A stretch of 64,000 nucleotides of DNA, from the NCBI GenBank assembly GCA_045595285.1, contig JAZOAC010000059.1:1-64000 (forward strand), given 5' to 3'. A program made the translations under genes and the position numbers. How positions within the stretch are numbered: the stretch's first letter is position 1; each line of letters opens with the position of its first letter. Shown here in pieces: positions 8,567-17,291 of this stretch. The notes under the pieces were generated by a model. The model did not search any database. It worked only from the letters and a program-made list of their open reading frames with translations, and was not told the origin of the DNA. This DNA comes from UBA1731 sp045595285. GTDB taxonomy: Bacteria; Verrucomicrobiota; Kiritimatiellia; RFP12; UBA1067.

Positions 8567-9400
8567 ATGAAGGTTAGAAAAATCGACGTTGACAATGGTG
8601 TCACGTTCGGAGATGGAGCCCTGACGTTCATAGCTGGGCCGTGCGTGATTGAGAGCCGCAGGATGGCACTCGATCTGGCGGAGCGTTTGACCGCACTCGC
8701 GGGCAAACTGAAGGTGAAGTACATCTTCAAGGCTAGCTTTGACAAGGCGAATCGCACGAGCGTGGATTCCTACCGCGGCCCCGGTCTAGAGAAGGGTCTT
8801 GATATCCTTGCGGAGACCCGCATGAGATTTGGTGTGCCTGTGCTCACGGATGTTCATGAGCCCTGGCAGTGTGTGCGGGCGGCGGAGGTCTGCGATGTCA
8901 TTCAGATTCCCGCGTTTCTTGCACGACAGACCGACCTTGTGGTTGCCGCCGGCGAAACTGGCGCAGTGGTAAACGTCAAGAAGGGGCAGTTCATGGCTCC
9001 CGAGGACATGGCTCAGGTAATCCGCAAGATCGAGTCCACAGGCAACCGCCGGATTGTTCTCTGCGAACGCGGCGCCAGTTTCGGATACCGAAATCTCGTT
9101 GCCGACATGCGTTCGCTTCTGCTGATGCGCGAGCTTGGGTATCCGGTGGTTATGGACGCCACGCACTCCGTCCAGCGTCCGGGAGGTCTTGGGACCGGTT
9201 CCGGCGGCGACGGGCGCTTTGCCCCGGCGCTGGCGCGAGCGGCGGTTGCGACCGGTGTTGACGGGGTATTCATGGAAACGCACATGAATCCGAAAAGGGC
9301 GCTCTCCGATTCGGCGAATGCGATTGCGTTCCGCGAGGTTGAGGCTCTGTGGAAGAAGCTTGTCGCAATCAACGAGATAGTACTCGGCACGAAAGGGTGA
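8567..9400 (+). CDS. kdsA: 3-deoxy-8-phosphooctulonate (Kdo-8-P) synthase, metal-dependent type
   Basis: 277 residues. It condenses phosphoenolpyruvate with arabinose-5-phosphate to make Kdo-8-phosphate for lipopolysaccharide. Conserved blocks are IAGPCVIES, KASFDKANRTS, ERGASFGYRNLV, MDATHSVQRPGG and METHMNPKRALSDSAN. Cys26 in AGPC stands where metal-independent enzymes such as that of E. coli have Asn; together with the His, Glu and Asp of the later motifs it marks the metal-dependent class (family knowledge). It heads an operon that continues with LPS-export genes. Confidence 0.95.
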   Translation: MKVRKIDVDNGVTFGDGALTFIAGPCVIESRRMALDLAERLTALAGKLKVKYIFKASFDKANRTSVDSYRGPGLEKGLDILAETRMRFGVPVLTDVHEPWQCVRAAEVCDVIQIPAFLARQTDLVVAAGETGAVVNVKKGQFMAPEDMAQVIRKIESTGNRRIVLCERGASFGYRNLVADMRSLLLMRELGYPVVMDATHSVQRPGGLGTGSGGDGRFAPALARAAVATGVDGVFMETHMNPKRALSDSANAIAFREVEALWKKLVAINEIVLGTKG

Positions 9401-9410
9401 TTGAGCAGTG

Positions 9411-9941
9411 ATGAGACGCATCGCCCATATTTCAGTGTCGGTCTTCGCGGCGTGCGCGATGGCTGCGGCATTTGCGTTCGATTCAGGCAAATGGCTCGCA
9501 GAGCGCGGTGATGATTCCGATATGCTCCGTCTGAGGGCGGCATATGAGGATTGCGTAAAGAAGATTGAGGCGCCCGCCGAGAACGTATCGTTCCCGCTTG
9601 AGACTTACCCCGACGGAACGGTGAAGAGCCGATTGCGCGCCGGACGCGCATTCATGTTCCTCGATACGGGTTTCATCTGGGGCGAGAACATCCGCGTAGA
9701 GCAGTACAGGGCAGACGGAACGACTGTGGAGGGATTCCTCACCGCCGACAACTGCATTGTCGACCGCAAGTCGAAGTCCGGATGGGTACAGGGCAATGCG
9801 CACATGGATTGGGACGGCACCTTGATCAAGGGGCGAGGCATCTACTTCTCATTCGGACGCGAATTCATAAAGATATTCTCCCAGACGGAGATCCGTGCCA
9901 AATCGCTCAGACTTGGCTCCGGGAAGGAACTGCTTCAATAA
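9411..9941 (+). CDS. lptC: LptC/OstA-like periplasmic protein
   Basis: 176 residues from ATG 9411; a GTG lies 3 nt upstream. An N-terminal signal or anchor (ISVSVFAACAMAAAFAF) precedes a region of short beta repeats (VKSRLRAGRAFMFLDTGF, NIRVEQYRADGTTVEG, GWVQGNAHMDWDGTLIKG) of the LptC/LptA beta-jellyroll type. In the Lpt machine such a protein passes LPS from the inner-membrane exporter to LptA. The assignment rests on this pattern and on the position between kdsA and lptA-lptB, the same order as in the enterobacterial lpt cluster. The sequence itself is divergent. Confidence 0.6.
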   Translation: MRRIAHISVSVFAACAMAAAFAFDSGKWLAERGDDSDMLRLRAAYEDCVKKIEAPAENVSFPLETYPDGTVKSRLRAGRAFMFLDTGFIWGENIRVEQYRADGTTVEGFLTADNCIVDRKSKSGWVQGNAHMDWDGTLIKGRGIYFSFGREFIKIFSQTEIRAKSLRLGSGKELLQ

Positions 9942-9959
9942 CAGAGGTCAAAAGGGAAG

Positions 9960-10619
9960 ATGAAATTCCACATGGACAGATTCATAGTTGCGACGTTGCT
10001 CTGCGCCGTTTCGGCTCAGGTCGTATCGGCCGACGTATCGGCTGATTCAATCATGTTTCGGAGGAGCGAGGCTTCTGTCGGATCCAAGTCGGCAGAAGCA
10101 GATGTCGCTGTGGTGAAAGCCGCCGCCAATCCTGCTGCGGACGGAGAGTCCGCGAAGAGGGACGAGTCGGAAAAGACCAAAAAGCCGCCGCGTGACGCCA
10201 TCATCACGGCGGACCGTACAGACTACGACCGCAAGGAGGGTGTGGTGCTGTTTGACCGCAACGTGTACGTGGATGACGAACAGTACCAGATGCACACCGA
10301 CCGTCTGTTCCTTTTCCTTGACGGAACCAACGACTTGAAGCGTCTTGTCGCCATCGGCAATGTGGCCATCACGAACGAGAGTCGCCGGGCGTACTGTGCG
10401 CGCGCGACATTCAACAAGAAGTTGGGGCGGATAGTGATGTATTCAAGCGATGATGTCACAGCGGTGCTTCGCGAGGAAGGAAAGAAGGGCTCTGAGGTCA
10501 AGGGCGAGAAGATCACGTTCTGGATTGACTCAGAGCAGGTCGAGGTGGAGAATCCCGTCATTACGATGCCGGGCGGCTTCGGAGGCGCGGACAGCCTGAA
10601 AAAGTCGATAGGGAGGTGA
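9960..10619 (+). CDS. lptA: LptA/OstA-like LPS transport protein
   Basis: 219 residues. A signal peptide (about residues 5-25) is followed by a charged, low-complexity linker to about residue 80. The OstA-type beta-jellyroll starts at AIITADRTDYDRKEGVVLF and continues through NVYVDDEQYQMHTDRLFLFL and RLVAIGNVAI. The motif 'tADr.dYd...gvv.f.gnV.v.d....m.aD.l' is characteristic. It would bridge the periplasm for LPS export. The linker before the domain is longer than usual. lptB begins at the stop codon, as in other bacteria. Confidence 0.75.
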   Translation: MKFHMDRFIVATLLCAVSAQVVSADVSADSIMFRRSEASVGSKSAEADVAVVKAAANPAADGESAKRDESEKTKKPPRDAIITADRTDYDRKEGVVLFDRNVYVDDEQYQMHTDRLFLFLDGTNDLKRLVAIGNVAITNESRRAYCARATFNKKLGRIVMYSSDDVTAVLREEGKKGSEVKGEKITFWIDSEQVEVENPVITMPGGFGGADSLKKSIGR

Positions 10620-10621
10620 CA

Positions 10622-11395
10622 GTGGGAGATCCTGTCATAGATGCGATGAATGACATGGTGGCTGAGCGGGGCGAACCCGATCTCATAGCCACGGGTCTGG
10701 TGAAATCGTACGGGGACCGCACAGTGGTCAACGGCATGAATGTCAACTGCCGCTGCGGTGAGATTGTCGGTCTGCTTGGTCCCAACGGCGCCGGCAAGAC
10801 CACGACATTCTACATGATAGTGGGTCTTGTGAAGCCGAATGAAGGCAAGGTTGAGTTCCGTGGACGGGATCTCACGAAAATGCCCGTGTACAAGAGGGCC
10901 CGCAGTGGACTCGGCTATCTTGCACAGGAGGCATCGATCTTCCGCAAGCTTTCGGTGTGGGAGAATGTGATGGCGATTCTCGAGACGCTTAAGATGTCCC
11001 GGAAGGACCGCAAGGTGCGTTGCGAGGAACTTCTTGCGACGTTCGACCTGATGAAGGTCGCAAAGCAGCCGGCATATACGCTTTCCGGCGGTGAGCGCCG
11101 CAAGCTCGAGATTGCGCGCGCGCTTGTCCGCAAACCGTCCATCCTGATGCTTGATGAACCGTTCGCGGGTGTCGACCCGCTTGCCGTGAACGACATCCAG
11201 GACATAGTCCGCCGCCTGCGCGACCAGGGGTTGGGTGTGATCATCACCGACCACAACGTGCGCGAGACGCTCAGCGTGGTCGACCGGGCCTATCTCGTGT
11301 ACAACGGACGCCTTCTCAAGGAGGGCACCTCAAATGAACTTGTAAATGACCCGGAGGTCCGCGCCAAATACCTCGGCGAGGATTTCCGCATGTAA
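10622..11395 (+). CDS. lptB: LPS export ABC transporter ATPase
   Basis: 257 residues from GTG 10622, which has GGGAGG at 10611-10616; a GTG at 10616 overlapping the lptA stop is the alternative. LptB powers extraction of LPS from the inner membrane. Walker A is GPNGAGKTTTFYMIVGL, the signature is LSGGERRKLEIARAL, Walker B is ILMLDEPFAGVDP, and the switch His lies in ITDHNVRETL. The phrase TTTFYMIVGL is typical of LptB. The permeases LptF/G are not in the window. Confidence 0.92.
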   Translation: MGDPVIDAMNDMVAERGEPDLIATGLVKSYGDRTVVNGMNVNCRCGEIVGLLGPNGAGKTTTFYMIVGLVKPNEGKVEFRGRDLTKMPVYKRARSGLGYLAQEASIFRKLSVWENVMAILETLKMSRKDRKVRCEELLATFDLMKVAKQPAYTLSGGERRKLEIARALVRKPSILMLDEPFAGVDPLAVNDIQDIVRRLRDQGLGVIITDHNVRETLSVVDRAYLVYNGRLLKEGTSNELVNDPEVRAKYLGEDFRM

Positions 11396-11425
11396 TACGA
11401 AACACAAAAAAAGGAGGAACATAAC

Positions 11426-11764
11426 ATGGCCAGCATAGAAATCACAATGCGTCACTCCGACGTTCGTATCGAAGCTCTTAAGGATTATGCGCAGATGCGC
11501 ATGGAGAAGCTTTGCGAGGCTTTCCCGAAGGTCACCAAGGTCACATGCGTGATTGACATCGACGTCAAGAAGCACATGTACATGGCTGAAGTCGTAGCGA
11601 ACCGTCTCGGCACCACTGCTGTCGGCGCAAAGGAGTTCTCCGAGTCCTCGAAGAGCGTGATCGACACTGCGGCTGCACGGGCGGAGCGCCAGCTCCTCAA
11701 GATGCGTGTGAAGGCCCGCAAGGGCAATGTCCGCGCGGCCCGCAAGGGTTCCGTGCGCAACTGA
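11426..11764 (+). CDS. hpf: Ribosome hibernation promoting factor, short form
   Basis: 112 residues, with a strong ribosome site (AAAGGAGG) before the ATG. The fold pattern is that of HPF/RaiA: an N-terminal strand (IEITMRHSDVRIEALKDYAQMRM), then KVTCVIDIDVKKHMYMAEVV and a helix IDTAAARAERQLLKMRVKARKG. The basic tail binds the 30S decoding region, and the short form promotes 100S dimers in stationary phase in other bacteria. It lies between lptB and hprK. In enterobacteria hpf is also found after lptB, but with rpoN between them; rpoN is absent here. Confidence 0.9.
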   Translation: MASIEITMRHSDVRIEALKDYAQMRMEKLCEAFPKVTKVTCVIDIDVKKHMYMAEVVANRLGTTAVGAKEFSESSKSVIDTAAARAERQLLKMRVKARKGNVRAARKGSVRN

Positions 11765-11779
11765 GTCAGGTGAGGCGAA

Positions 11780-12736
11780 ATGGCCGAAGGATGCAAAAAC
11801 AAGGCGCCGTCTTTCACGCTGCGCCAGTTTGTAAAGGCGGGTGGGGACAGGCTTAAACTCACAGTCGTCGTGGACGCCGGGTTGGACCATCCGGTCATTG
11901 AACCCATGATGTACCGTCCGGGCCTCGCCCTCACCGGCTTCTTCGGGAATTTTGCCCATCGTCGCATTCAGGTCATCGGGAAGGCCGAACGCGCCTATCT
12001 TGAGAGTCTTGGCAAGGAGGAGTACCTGAAACGCCTTCGAGCCCTGTTCGACAATGGTGCGTACTGCATCGTGTTCGCGGCTGGGCTCCCCGTGTCCGAA
12101 GAGATACAGGATATCGCAAGGGCGGCGGGGGGAACGATACTTTCGTCGTCTCTACTCACCAGGATACTCTTTCATGCCGGTACTTTTGTGCTTGAGACTT
12201 TGTCTGCTCCGCGGGAAAAACTCTACGCCACCACTGTTGAGGTGGCCGGTCTTGGGGTCATGATGCGCGGGGCGCCGGGTCTTGGCAAGTCCGAGACGGC
12301 GCTTGGTCTCATAAAGCACGGAAACGCACTTGTTGCGGATGATCTTACCTGCATCAGGAAGGACGTGGCAAACAATGTCCTCTACGCCTCTGCGTCGCCG
12401 GCCACTCGCAACTATATGGAGATCCGCGGAATCGGAATAATCCATGTGCCGAGCGTGTTCGGTGTGACTGCGGTGCGCGAGGAGAAGCGTTTGGATCTTG
12501 TCATAACGTTCAAGCATATGGAGGACGTAAATGGCGAGCTCGACCGGGCTGGGGAGGATCGACTTGTGTGCGACATTCTCGGAGTCAAGGTTGCGGAGGT
12601 CATGATTCCGGTCTCTGCGGGACGCGATCTTGTGAACCTGGTCGAGACGGCCGCGCAGCAGCACAAGCTGCGTGCCGCCGGCTGCGATGCAGCGAAGGAA
12701 TTGGATGAACAGCTAAAAAGGAGGGCACTCGCATGA
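11780..12736 (+). CDS. hprK: HPr kinase/phosphorylase
   Basis: 318 residues, the family's usual length. It phosphorylates and dephosphorylates the regulatory serine of HPr. The N-terminal domain (LRQFVKAGGDRLKLTV, RPGLALTGFFGNFAHRRIQVIG) is followed by the kinase core with P-loop GAPGLGKSET near residue 164, LVADDLTCI, and the HprK signature EIRGIGIIHVPSVFGVTAV. It overlaps ptsH by the shared ATGA. HprK is known from Firmicutes but also from various Gram-negative lineages, where it sits with HPr and often with few sugar permeases. Confidence 0.95.
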   Translation: MAEGCKNKAPSFTLRQFVKAGGDRLKLTVVVDAGLDHPVIEPMMYRPGLALTGFFGNFAHRRIQVIGKAERAYLESLGKEEYLKRLRALFDNGAYCIVFAAGLPVSEEIQDIARAAGGTILSSSLLTRILFHAGTFVLETLSAPREKLYATTVEVAGLGVMMRGAPGLGKSETALGLIKHGNALVADDLTCIRKDVANNVLYASASPATRNYMEIRGIGIIHVPSVFGVTAVREEKRLDLVITFKHMEDVNGELDRAGEDRLVCDILGVKVAEVMIPVSAGRDLVNLVETAAQQHKLRAAGCDAAKELDEQLKRRALA

Positions 12737-13011
12737 AGGAGACGCGAGAGTTCACGTTGATAAACAAGTATGGGTTGCACGTGCGTCCGGCGGGTCTTTT
12801 TGCGAAGATCGCATCCCGCTACGATGCCGATGTTCAGGTGGAGAAGGATGGAAATGTCGTTTCAGGCAAGTCCATCATGGCACTTATGACGCTAGAGGCC
12901 GTGAACGGCACGGTTCTCAAGGTGACGGCTGACGGACCTCAGTCAAAGGAAGTTCTTGACGACCTCGAAGGTCTCGTCGCGCGCAAGTTCGACATTCCAG
13001 ACGAACAGTGA
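12733..13011 (+). CDS. ptsH: Phosphocarrier protein HPr
   Basis: 92 residues. The catalytic His16 is in NKYGLHVRPAGLFAKIA, and the HprK target Ser47 is in SGKSIMALMTLEA, so both phosphorylation sites are intact. It overlaps hprK by 4 bp and is followed by ptsI. The presence of Ser47 together with hprK argues for an active regulatory phosphorylation. No EII permease is in the window, so the output may be regulatory rather than sugar transport (inference). Confidence 0.95.
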   Translation: MKETREFTLINKYGLHVRPAGLFAKIASRYDADVQVEKDGNVVSGKSIMALMTLEAVNGTVLKVTADGPQSKEVLDDLEGLVARKFDIPDEQ

Positions 13012-13037
13012 GAGCGGAGTCGGCAGAGGAGAGCAGG

Positions 13038-14828
13038 ATGGTCACCGTTTCAGGCACGGCGACAAGCAGGGGTTTTGTCTCCGGTACCGTGTTCCTGTAT
13101 GCGGGCGACCGTGAAATGGCTCTGCCCGAGTATTCGATTCCTGAATCCAAGACGGGGGCCGAACTGGCCCGCTACCGCGAGGCGCGCGCCGAAACCCGCC
13201 GTCAGCTTGAAGGTGTCGTAACGGATGTGTCGTCGCGCGTAGATGGCGCAGAGGCTGACATTTTCAAGAACCATCTCATAATTCTCGAAGACGAGGTTAT
13301 CATCTCGTCTGTCGAGAAGATCATCCGCGAGGAGCGCTTGAACGCCGAGGCGGCGATACATCGTGTCTCCGATTCGTTCCGCAAGTCGTTCGAGCGGATG
13401 AACGATCCCTACCTGCGCGAACGTGCACGTGATCTTGACGATGTCGAGCGTCGCATAATGCGTACGCTTACCGGACGTTCCGAGACGGTTCTCTCCCAAA
13501 TCGACAGTCCGGTGATCATCGTCGCCGACGATCTCACGCCGTCTGAGACGGTTACTCTTCCGCGCAAGTACATCCTTGGCTTCGCCACAAACCATGGCTC
13601 CGCCACAAGCCACGTCGCATTGCTGGCGAGGGCGATGGGCATACCTGCCGTTACGGGCCTGGGCGTCATCACATCCGTGGCCAAGGCCGGGGACAGGATA
13701 CTTCTGGACGGCACGCACGGCGAAGTGACCGTCAATCCCGATCACGCCACGCGCGAGCAGTTCGCCAGGCTGATCTGGCGCGAACGCGAGCTGATGGCGA
13801 TGCTTGAGGAGTCCCGCAGACAGCCGGACAGGGGCCTCAAGGTCAAGCTTATGGCCAATGTTCAGCCTGGTGTTCCGTTCGGTCCGCTTGCGTCGTTCGG
13901 CGCCGAAGGGATAGGGCTCTACCGTAGCGAATACTTGTGGCTGGGCGGTACCGACGAGCCTACAGAGAACGAACAGACCGCCGCGTACACAGAGGCCGTC
14001 AAGGCGGCCGCCGCGCTCGGCGACGGCGCACGCGTGGTGTTCCGCGTATTGGACATCGGCGGCGACAAGATGATGAAGGGGGCTGTCGCCCGCGAGGCCA
14101 ATCCCTTTCTGGGGAACAGGTCGCTCCGTTTTCTCCTTTCGAGACGAGATGTGTTCCGCACCCAGTTGAGGGCGATTCTCAAGGCGAGCGCAAAAGGCAA
14201 TGCCGCAATCATGTATCCGATGGTCGCCACAATCGAGGAGCTCAGGCAGGCAAATTCCGAGCTGCGCCTTGCAATGGAGCAGTTGCGCATGGCGGGCATT
14301 CCTTTTGACGAAAGAATTCCTGTCGGATGCATGGTGGAGATTCCGTCTGCTGCGCTCAATGCCGACCTCTTCGCCACGGAGGTTTCCTTCTTCTCCATAG
14401 GGACGAACGACCTTGTCCAGTATGTGATGGCGGCGGACCGCGGCAACGAACAGGTGTCGTACCTGTATCAGCCGACAAACCCTGCCGTCATCAGGCTCGT
14501 GGACATGACGGCACAGGCCGCCGCCAGGGCGGGGATACCCTGTTCTGTCTGTGGCGAGTCGGCTGGCGACCCTGTGCTCGGCTCGCTGTGGGCGGCGCTT
14601 GGGGTGACGGGGCTTTCGGTGAGCGCGGGATATCTGCCGGTCATACGGAAGGTGCTCCGCTCGATAGAGCCGTCAGACGCCGCGACTCTTGCGGTGGAGG
14701 TGCGCGAACTCTGCTCCACCGCAGGCGCGGAGGAGATATATGCGCATGTACGCGACTTCCTCGTGAAAAGGGTTCCGGACATAGAAGAGCTTCAGTCGTT
14801 TTTCGCCCCGTCAGGAGCGGAGAGGTAA
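13038..14828 (+). CDS. ptsI: PTS enzyme I
   Basis: 596 residues from ATG 13038, which follows GAGGA at 13026-13030; a GTG at 13008 overlapping the ptsH stop would add 10 residues. It transfers phosphate from phosphoenolpyruvate to HPr. The active-site motif is GSATSHVALLARAMGIPAV with His192. The PEP-binding barrel shows GIGLYRSEYLWLG, FRVLDIGGDKMMKG, FFSIGTNDLVQYVMAADRGN and the C-terminal CGESAGDP with the usual cysteine. Length is slightly above the typical 575 residues. Confidence 0.95.
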   Translation: MVTVSGTATSRGFVSGTVFLYAGDREMALPEYSIPESKTGAELARYREARAETRRQLEGVVTDVSSRVDGAEADIFKNHLIILEDEVIISSVEKIIREERLNAEAAIHRVSDSFRKSFERMNDPYLRERARDLDDVERRIMRTLTGRSETVLSQIDSPVIIVADDLTPSETVTLPRKYILGFATNHGSATSHVALLARAMGIPAVTGLGVITSVAKAGDRILLDGTHGEVTVNPDHATREQFARLIWRERELMAMLEESRRQPDRGLKVKLMANVQPGVPFGPLASFGAEGIGLYRSEYLWLGGTDEPTENEQTAAYTEAVKAAAALGDGARVVFRVLDIGGDKMMKGAVAREANPFLGNRSLRFLLSRRDVFRTQLRAILKASAKGNAAIMYPMVATIEELRQANSELRLAMEQLRMAGIPFDERIPVGCMVEIPSAALNADLFATEVSFFSIGTNDLVQYVMAADRGNEQVSYLYQPTNPAVIRLVDMTAQAAARAGIPCSVCGESAGDPVLGSLWAALGVTGLSVSAGYLPVIRKVLRSIEPSDAATLAVEVRELCSTAGAEEIYAHVRDFLVKRVPDIEELQSFFAPSGAER

Positions 14829-14844
14829 ATCAAGGAGGTGGCGT

Positions 14845-16380
14845 ATGGCAACGCGGTCGGTGAAGAAGAGCAGTGCAAAAAGGCCCCGCATCCTGATAGT
14901 GACTCCGGAGATAACCTATCTCCCGGAGGGGATGGGAAATCTTGCCGGACAGATGAGCGCAAAGGCCGGCGGCATGGCGGACGTGTCGGCGTCGCTCGTG
15001 GCCGCGCTGTTCGATCTAGGCGCAGACGTCCATGTCGCGCTTCCCCACTATCGGCGCATGTTCCATGAGGAGACGGCCAAGCTTGTCGCGGAGGAACTCC
15101 GCGTGTACAAGAGCCGCATGCCGAACGAACGCATCCACCTTGCCGAGGACCGCTGCTTCTACTACCGAGACCATGTCTATTCGAAAGGCGACGGCAACGC
15201 CAAGCTTTCCCTTGCGTTTCAGCGCGAGGTGATAAACAACATAATGAACACGGTCCAGCCGGATCTGATCCACTGCAACGACTGGATGACAGGACTCATA
15301 CCGGCAGCAGCCCGGCGCGAGGGGATTCCGTGCCTCTTCACGGTCCATAACATCCATACACACAAGATGACGCTGTCACAGGTCGAGGATGCCGGCATCG
15401 ACGCGGCGGAGTTCTGGAGCAACCTGTACTTCTCCCGCCCTCCGTACAACTACGAGGAGTCTCGCGAGGGGAATCCCGTAGACCTTCAGGCATCAGGAAT
15501 CTTCGCCGCGCACTACATAAACACGGTTTCGCCGACGTTCCTGCAGGAGGTCGTGAACGGTTGGCACGACTTCATTCCCGATTCCATACGCGGCGAGATA
15601 CGCAACAAGTTCCATGCAGGCTGCGCCGCAGGAATCCTGAACTCGCCCGATCCGACCGACAATCCGGAGATTGACGACAAGATTCCCTTCAAGTACGGCC
15701 CAGAGGACCATGCCGAGGCGAAGCGCAAGAATAAGCTCGCCCTGCAGCATGCGCTTGGACTGGAGGAGAATCCCGATGTGCCCGTATTCTTCTGGCCGTC
15801 GCGTCTTGATCCTGTGCAGAAGGGGCCTCAGCTCCTTGCGGACATCGCATACCGTTTTCTCAGCAAGTACTGGAAAGAGGGCGCGCAGATCGCAATCATC
15901 GCAAACGGTGCGTTTCAGCAGCCGTTCTGGGACATCCGTTCCTTCCACGGCATTCAGGGGCGGCTGGGCGTCGCCAATTTCGACGGACGCCTTTCGCAGC
16001 TAGGTTTCGCAGGGTCCGACTTCATGGTCATGCCGTCTCTCTTCGAGCCGTGCGGACTGCCCCAGATGCAGGCGCCGATCTACGGTTCGCTCGCTGTTGC
16101 GCACAACACCGGCGGACTGCACGATACCGTCGAGATGCTCGATGTGGCAAACCGCCACGGCAACGGATTCATCTTCGACCACTATGACTCGGCAGGCCTG
16201 TTCTGGGCGATGGATCAGGCGATGGAGTTCTGGCGTCTTCCTCGCGACGTGCGTGAAGGTGAAGTCACACGCATCATGAAAGAGTCTCTCAAGCGTTTCA
16301 ATCACGAGGCGTGCGCCCAGCGGTACATAGACCTTTACGAGAAGATGCTGAACCGTCCGCTCGTCAAGAGGTTTGCCTGA
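14845..16380 (+). CDS. glgA: Glycogen/starch synthase (GT5)
   Basis: 511 residues, with a good ribosome site (AAGGAGG 14832-14838). It builds alpha-1,4-glucan from ADP- or UDP-glucose in the cytoplasm. The N-terminal donor loop is SAKAGGMADVSASLV (KxGG type). The C-terminal half has FFWPSRLDPVQKG, IIANGAFQQPFW, and the GT5 motif PSLFEPCGLPQMQAPIYGSL followed by HNTGGLHDTV. It sits 16 bp after ptsI, linking carbon storage with the PTS regulators in one transcription unit. Confidence 0.9.
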   Translation: MATRSVKKSSAKRPRILIVTPEITYLPEGMGNLAGQMSAKAGGMADVSASLVAALFDLGADVHVALPHYRRMFHEETAKLVAEELRVYKSRMPNERIHLAEDRCFYYRDHVYSKGDGNAKLSLAFQREVINNIMNTVQPDLIHCNDWMTGLIPAAARREGIPCLFTVHNIHTHKMTLSQVEDAGIDAAEFWSNLYFSRPPYNYEESREGNPVDLQASGIFAAHYINTVSPTFLQEVVNGWHDFIPDSIRGEIRNKFHAGCAAGILNSPDPTDNPEIDDKIPFKYGPEDHAEAKRKNKLALQHALGLEENPDVPVFFWPSRLDPVQKGPQLLADIAYRFLSKYWKEGAQIAIIANGAFQQPFWDIRSFHGIQGRLGVANFDGRLSQLGFAGSDFMVMPSLFEPCGLPQMQAPIYGSLAVAHNTGGLHDTVEMLDVANRHGNGFIFDHYDSAGLFWAMDQAMEFWRLPRDVREGEVTRIMKESLKRFNHEACAQRYIDLYEKMLNRPLVKRFA

Positions 16381-16408
16381 TTTGATTGTGTGGAAGGACC
16401 TGCTGCAG

Positions 16409-17032
16409 ATGTCATTGCTTGAAGTTGAGAATGTGTCAAAGGAATACCGGATACCCGGACAGTCCCCGATCAAGGTTCTTGATGGTGTGTCCTTCTCGGT
16501 TGATGTCGGTGAGCGCATCGCAATAACGGGCCGCAGCGGAGCGGGCAAGACGACGCTGCTGAACATTCTCGGTGGACTGGACCGGCCCACGTCGGGTAAG
16601 GTCCGCTGCACGAAAAACGTCGGATTCGTGTTCCAGAGTTTCCGTCTGATGCCGGAGCTCACCGTGCTTGAGAATGTTCTTCTCCCCTCGATGGCGGGAG
16701 TGGCGGGGTCTCATGTCCCGCATGCTTCGGAGAGGGCGAAATTGCTTCTTGAGAAGGTCGGTCTTGCCGATCGAGTGGAGCATCTGCCGGCTGAACTCTC
16801 CGGCGGCGAACAGCAGCGCGTTGCGTTGGCGCGCGCTCTCATGTGCGAGCCGGAGATAATCTTCGCCGATGAACCTACCGGCAACCTTGATGCAATGACA
16901 GGTGCGGACATACTTGATCTCCTTATGGGCTTTGGAGGCAAGCCGTTTGCGCTTGTTATGGTCACCCATTCGGCGGAGGCCGCTGCTCGCTGCGACCGTA
17001 CGCTTCACCTAGACGCCGGCAAAGTCGCTTGA
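16409..17032 (+). CDS. ABC transporter ATPase, LolD/MacB type
   Basis: 207 residues from ATG 16409 (AAGGA upstream); an in-frame TTG at 16373 overlapping glgA is less likely. Walker A is TGRSGAGKTTLLNILGGL, Q loop GFVFQSFRLMPELTVLENVLLP, signature LSGGEQQRVALARAL, Walker B IIFADEPTGNLD. This is the LolD/MacB/FtsE-type subfamily (lipoprotein release or similar). No permease gene lies on either side, so the partner is encoded elsewhere. It is the last gene of the kdsA run. Confidence 0.82.
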   Translation: MSLLEVENVSKEYRIPGQSPIKVLDGVSFSVDVGERIAITGRSGAGKTTLLNILGGLDRPTSGKVRCTKNVGFVFQSFRLMPELTVLENVLLPSMAGVAGSHVPHASERAKLLLEKVGLADRVEHLPAELSGGEQQRVALARALMCEPEIIFADEPTGNLDAMTGADILDLLMGFGGKPFALVMVTHSAEAAARCDRTLHLDAGKVA

Positions 17033-17291
17033 CGGACATCGATCTGTTTCATTGATGATGCGCAAAGTGAAAGAGGGGCGGTTTTGACATGGAAATAAAA
17101 ATGGATACAATAGACGTACGGTTCTGCTTGAAGGAAACAAGAGCAAAGCCGTGGCAAGGAGAAAAACAGTTGCAGTTGATGGAAAGTCGCATATGCGGTG
17201 TGACAAGGGGAAAGCCGCGCAGTGTCATCGCAAACCATAATGCGGTGTCGATGATCGATAATTGCAGACTGCAGGAAGCGAGGGGGCTCTG
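17033..17291 (+). other. Intergenic region upstream of galU
   Basis: 259 bp. It carries a promoter (17084-17111) and then a predicted leader of about 170 nt. A 67-codon open frame (17089-17292) ends in TGATG, overlapping the galU ATG by one base. It starts inside the -35 box and has no ribosome site, so I do not call it a gene, but a shorter upstream reading frame coupled to galU is possible. Confidence 0.4.
17084..17111 (+). promoter_or_regulatory. Sigma-70-type promoter for galU
   Basis: TTGACA (17084-17089), 16-bp spacer, TACAAT (17106-17111). This is one of only two promoters in the window with a consensus -35 hexamer. Confidence 0.65.
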
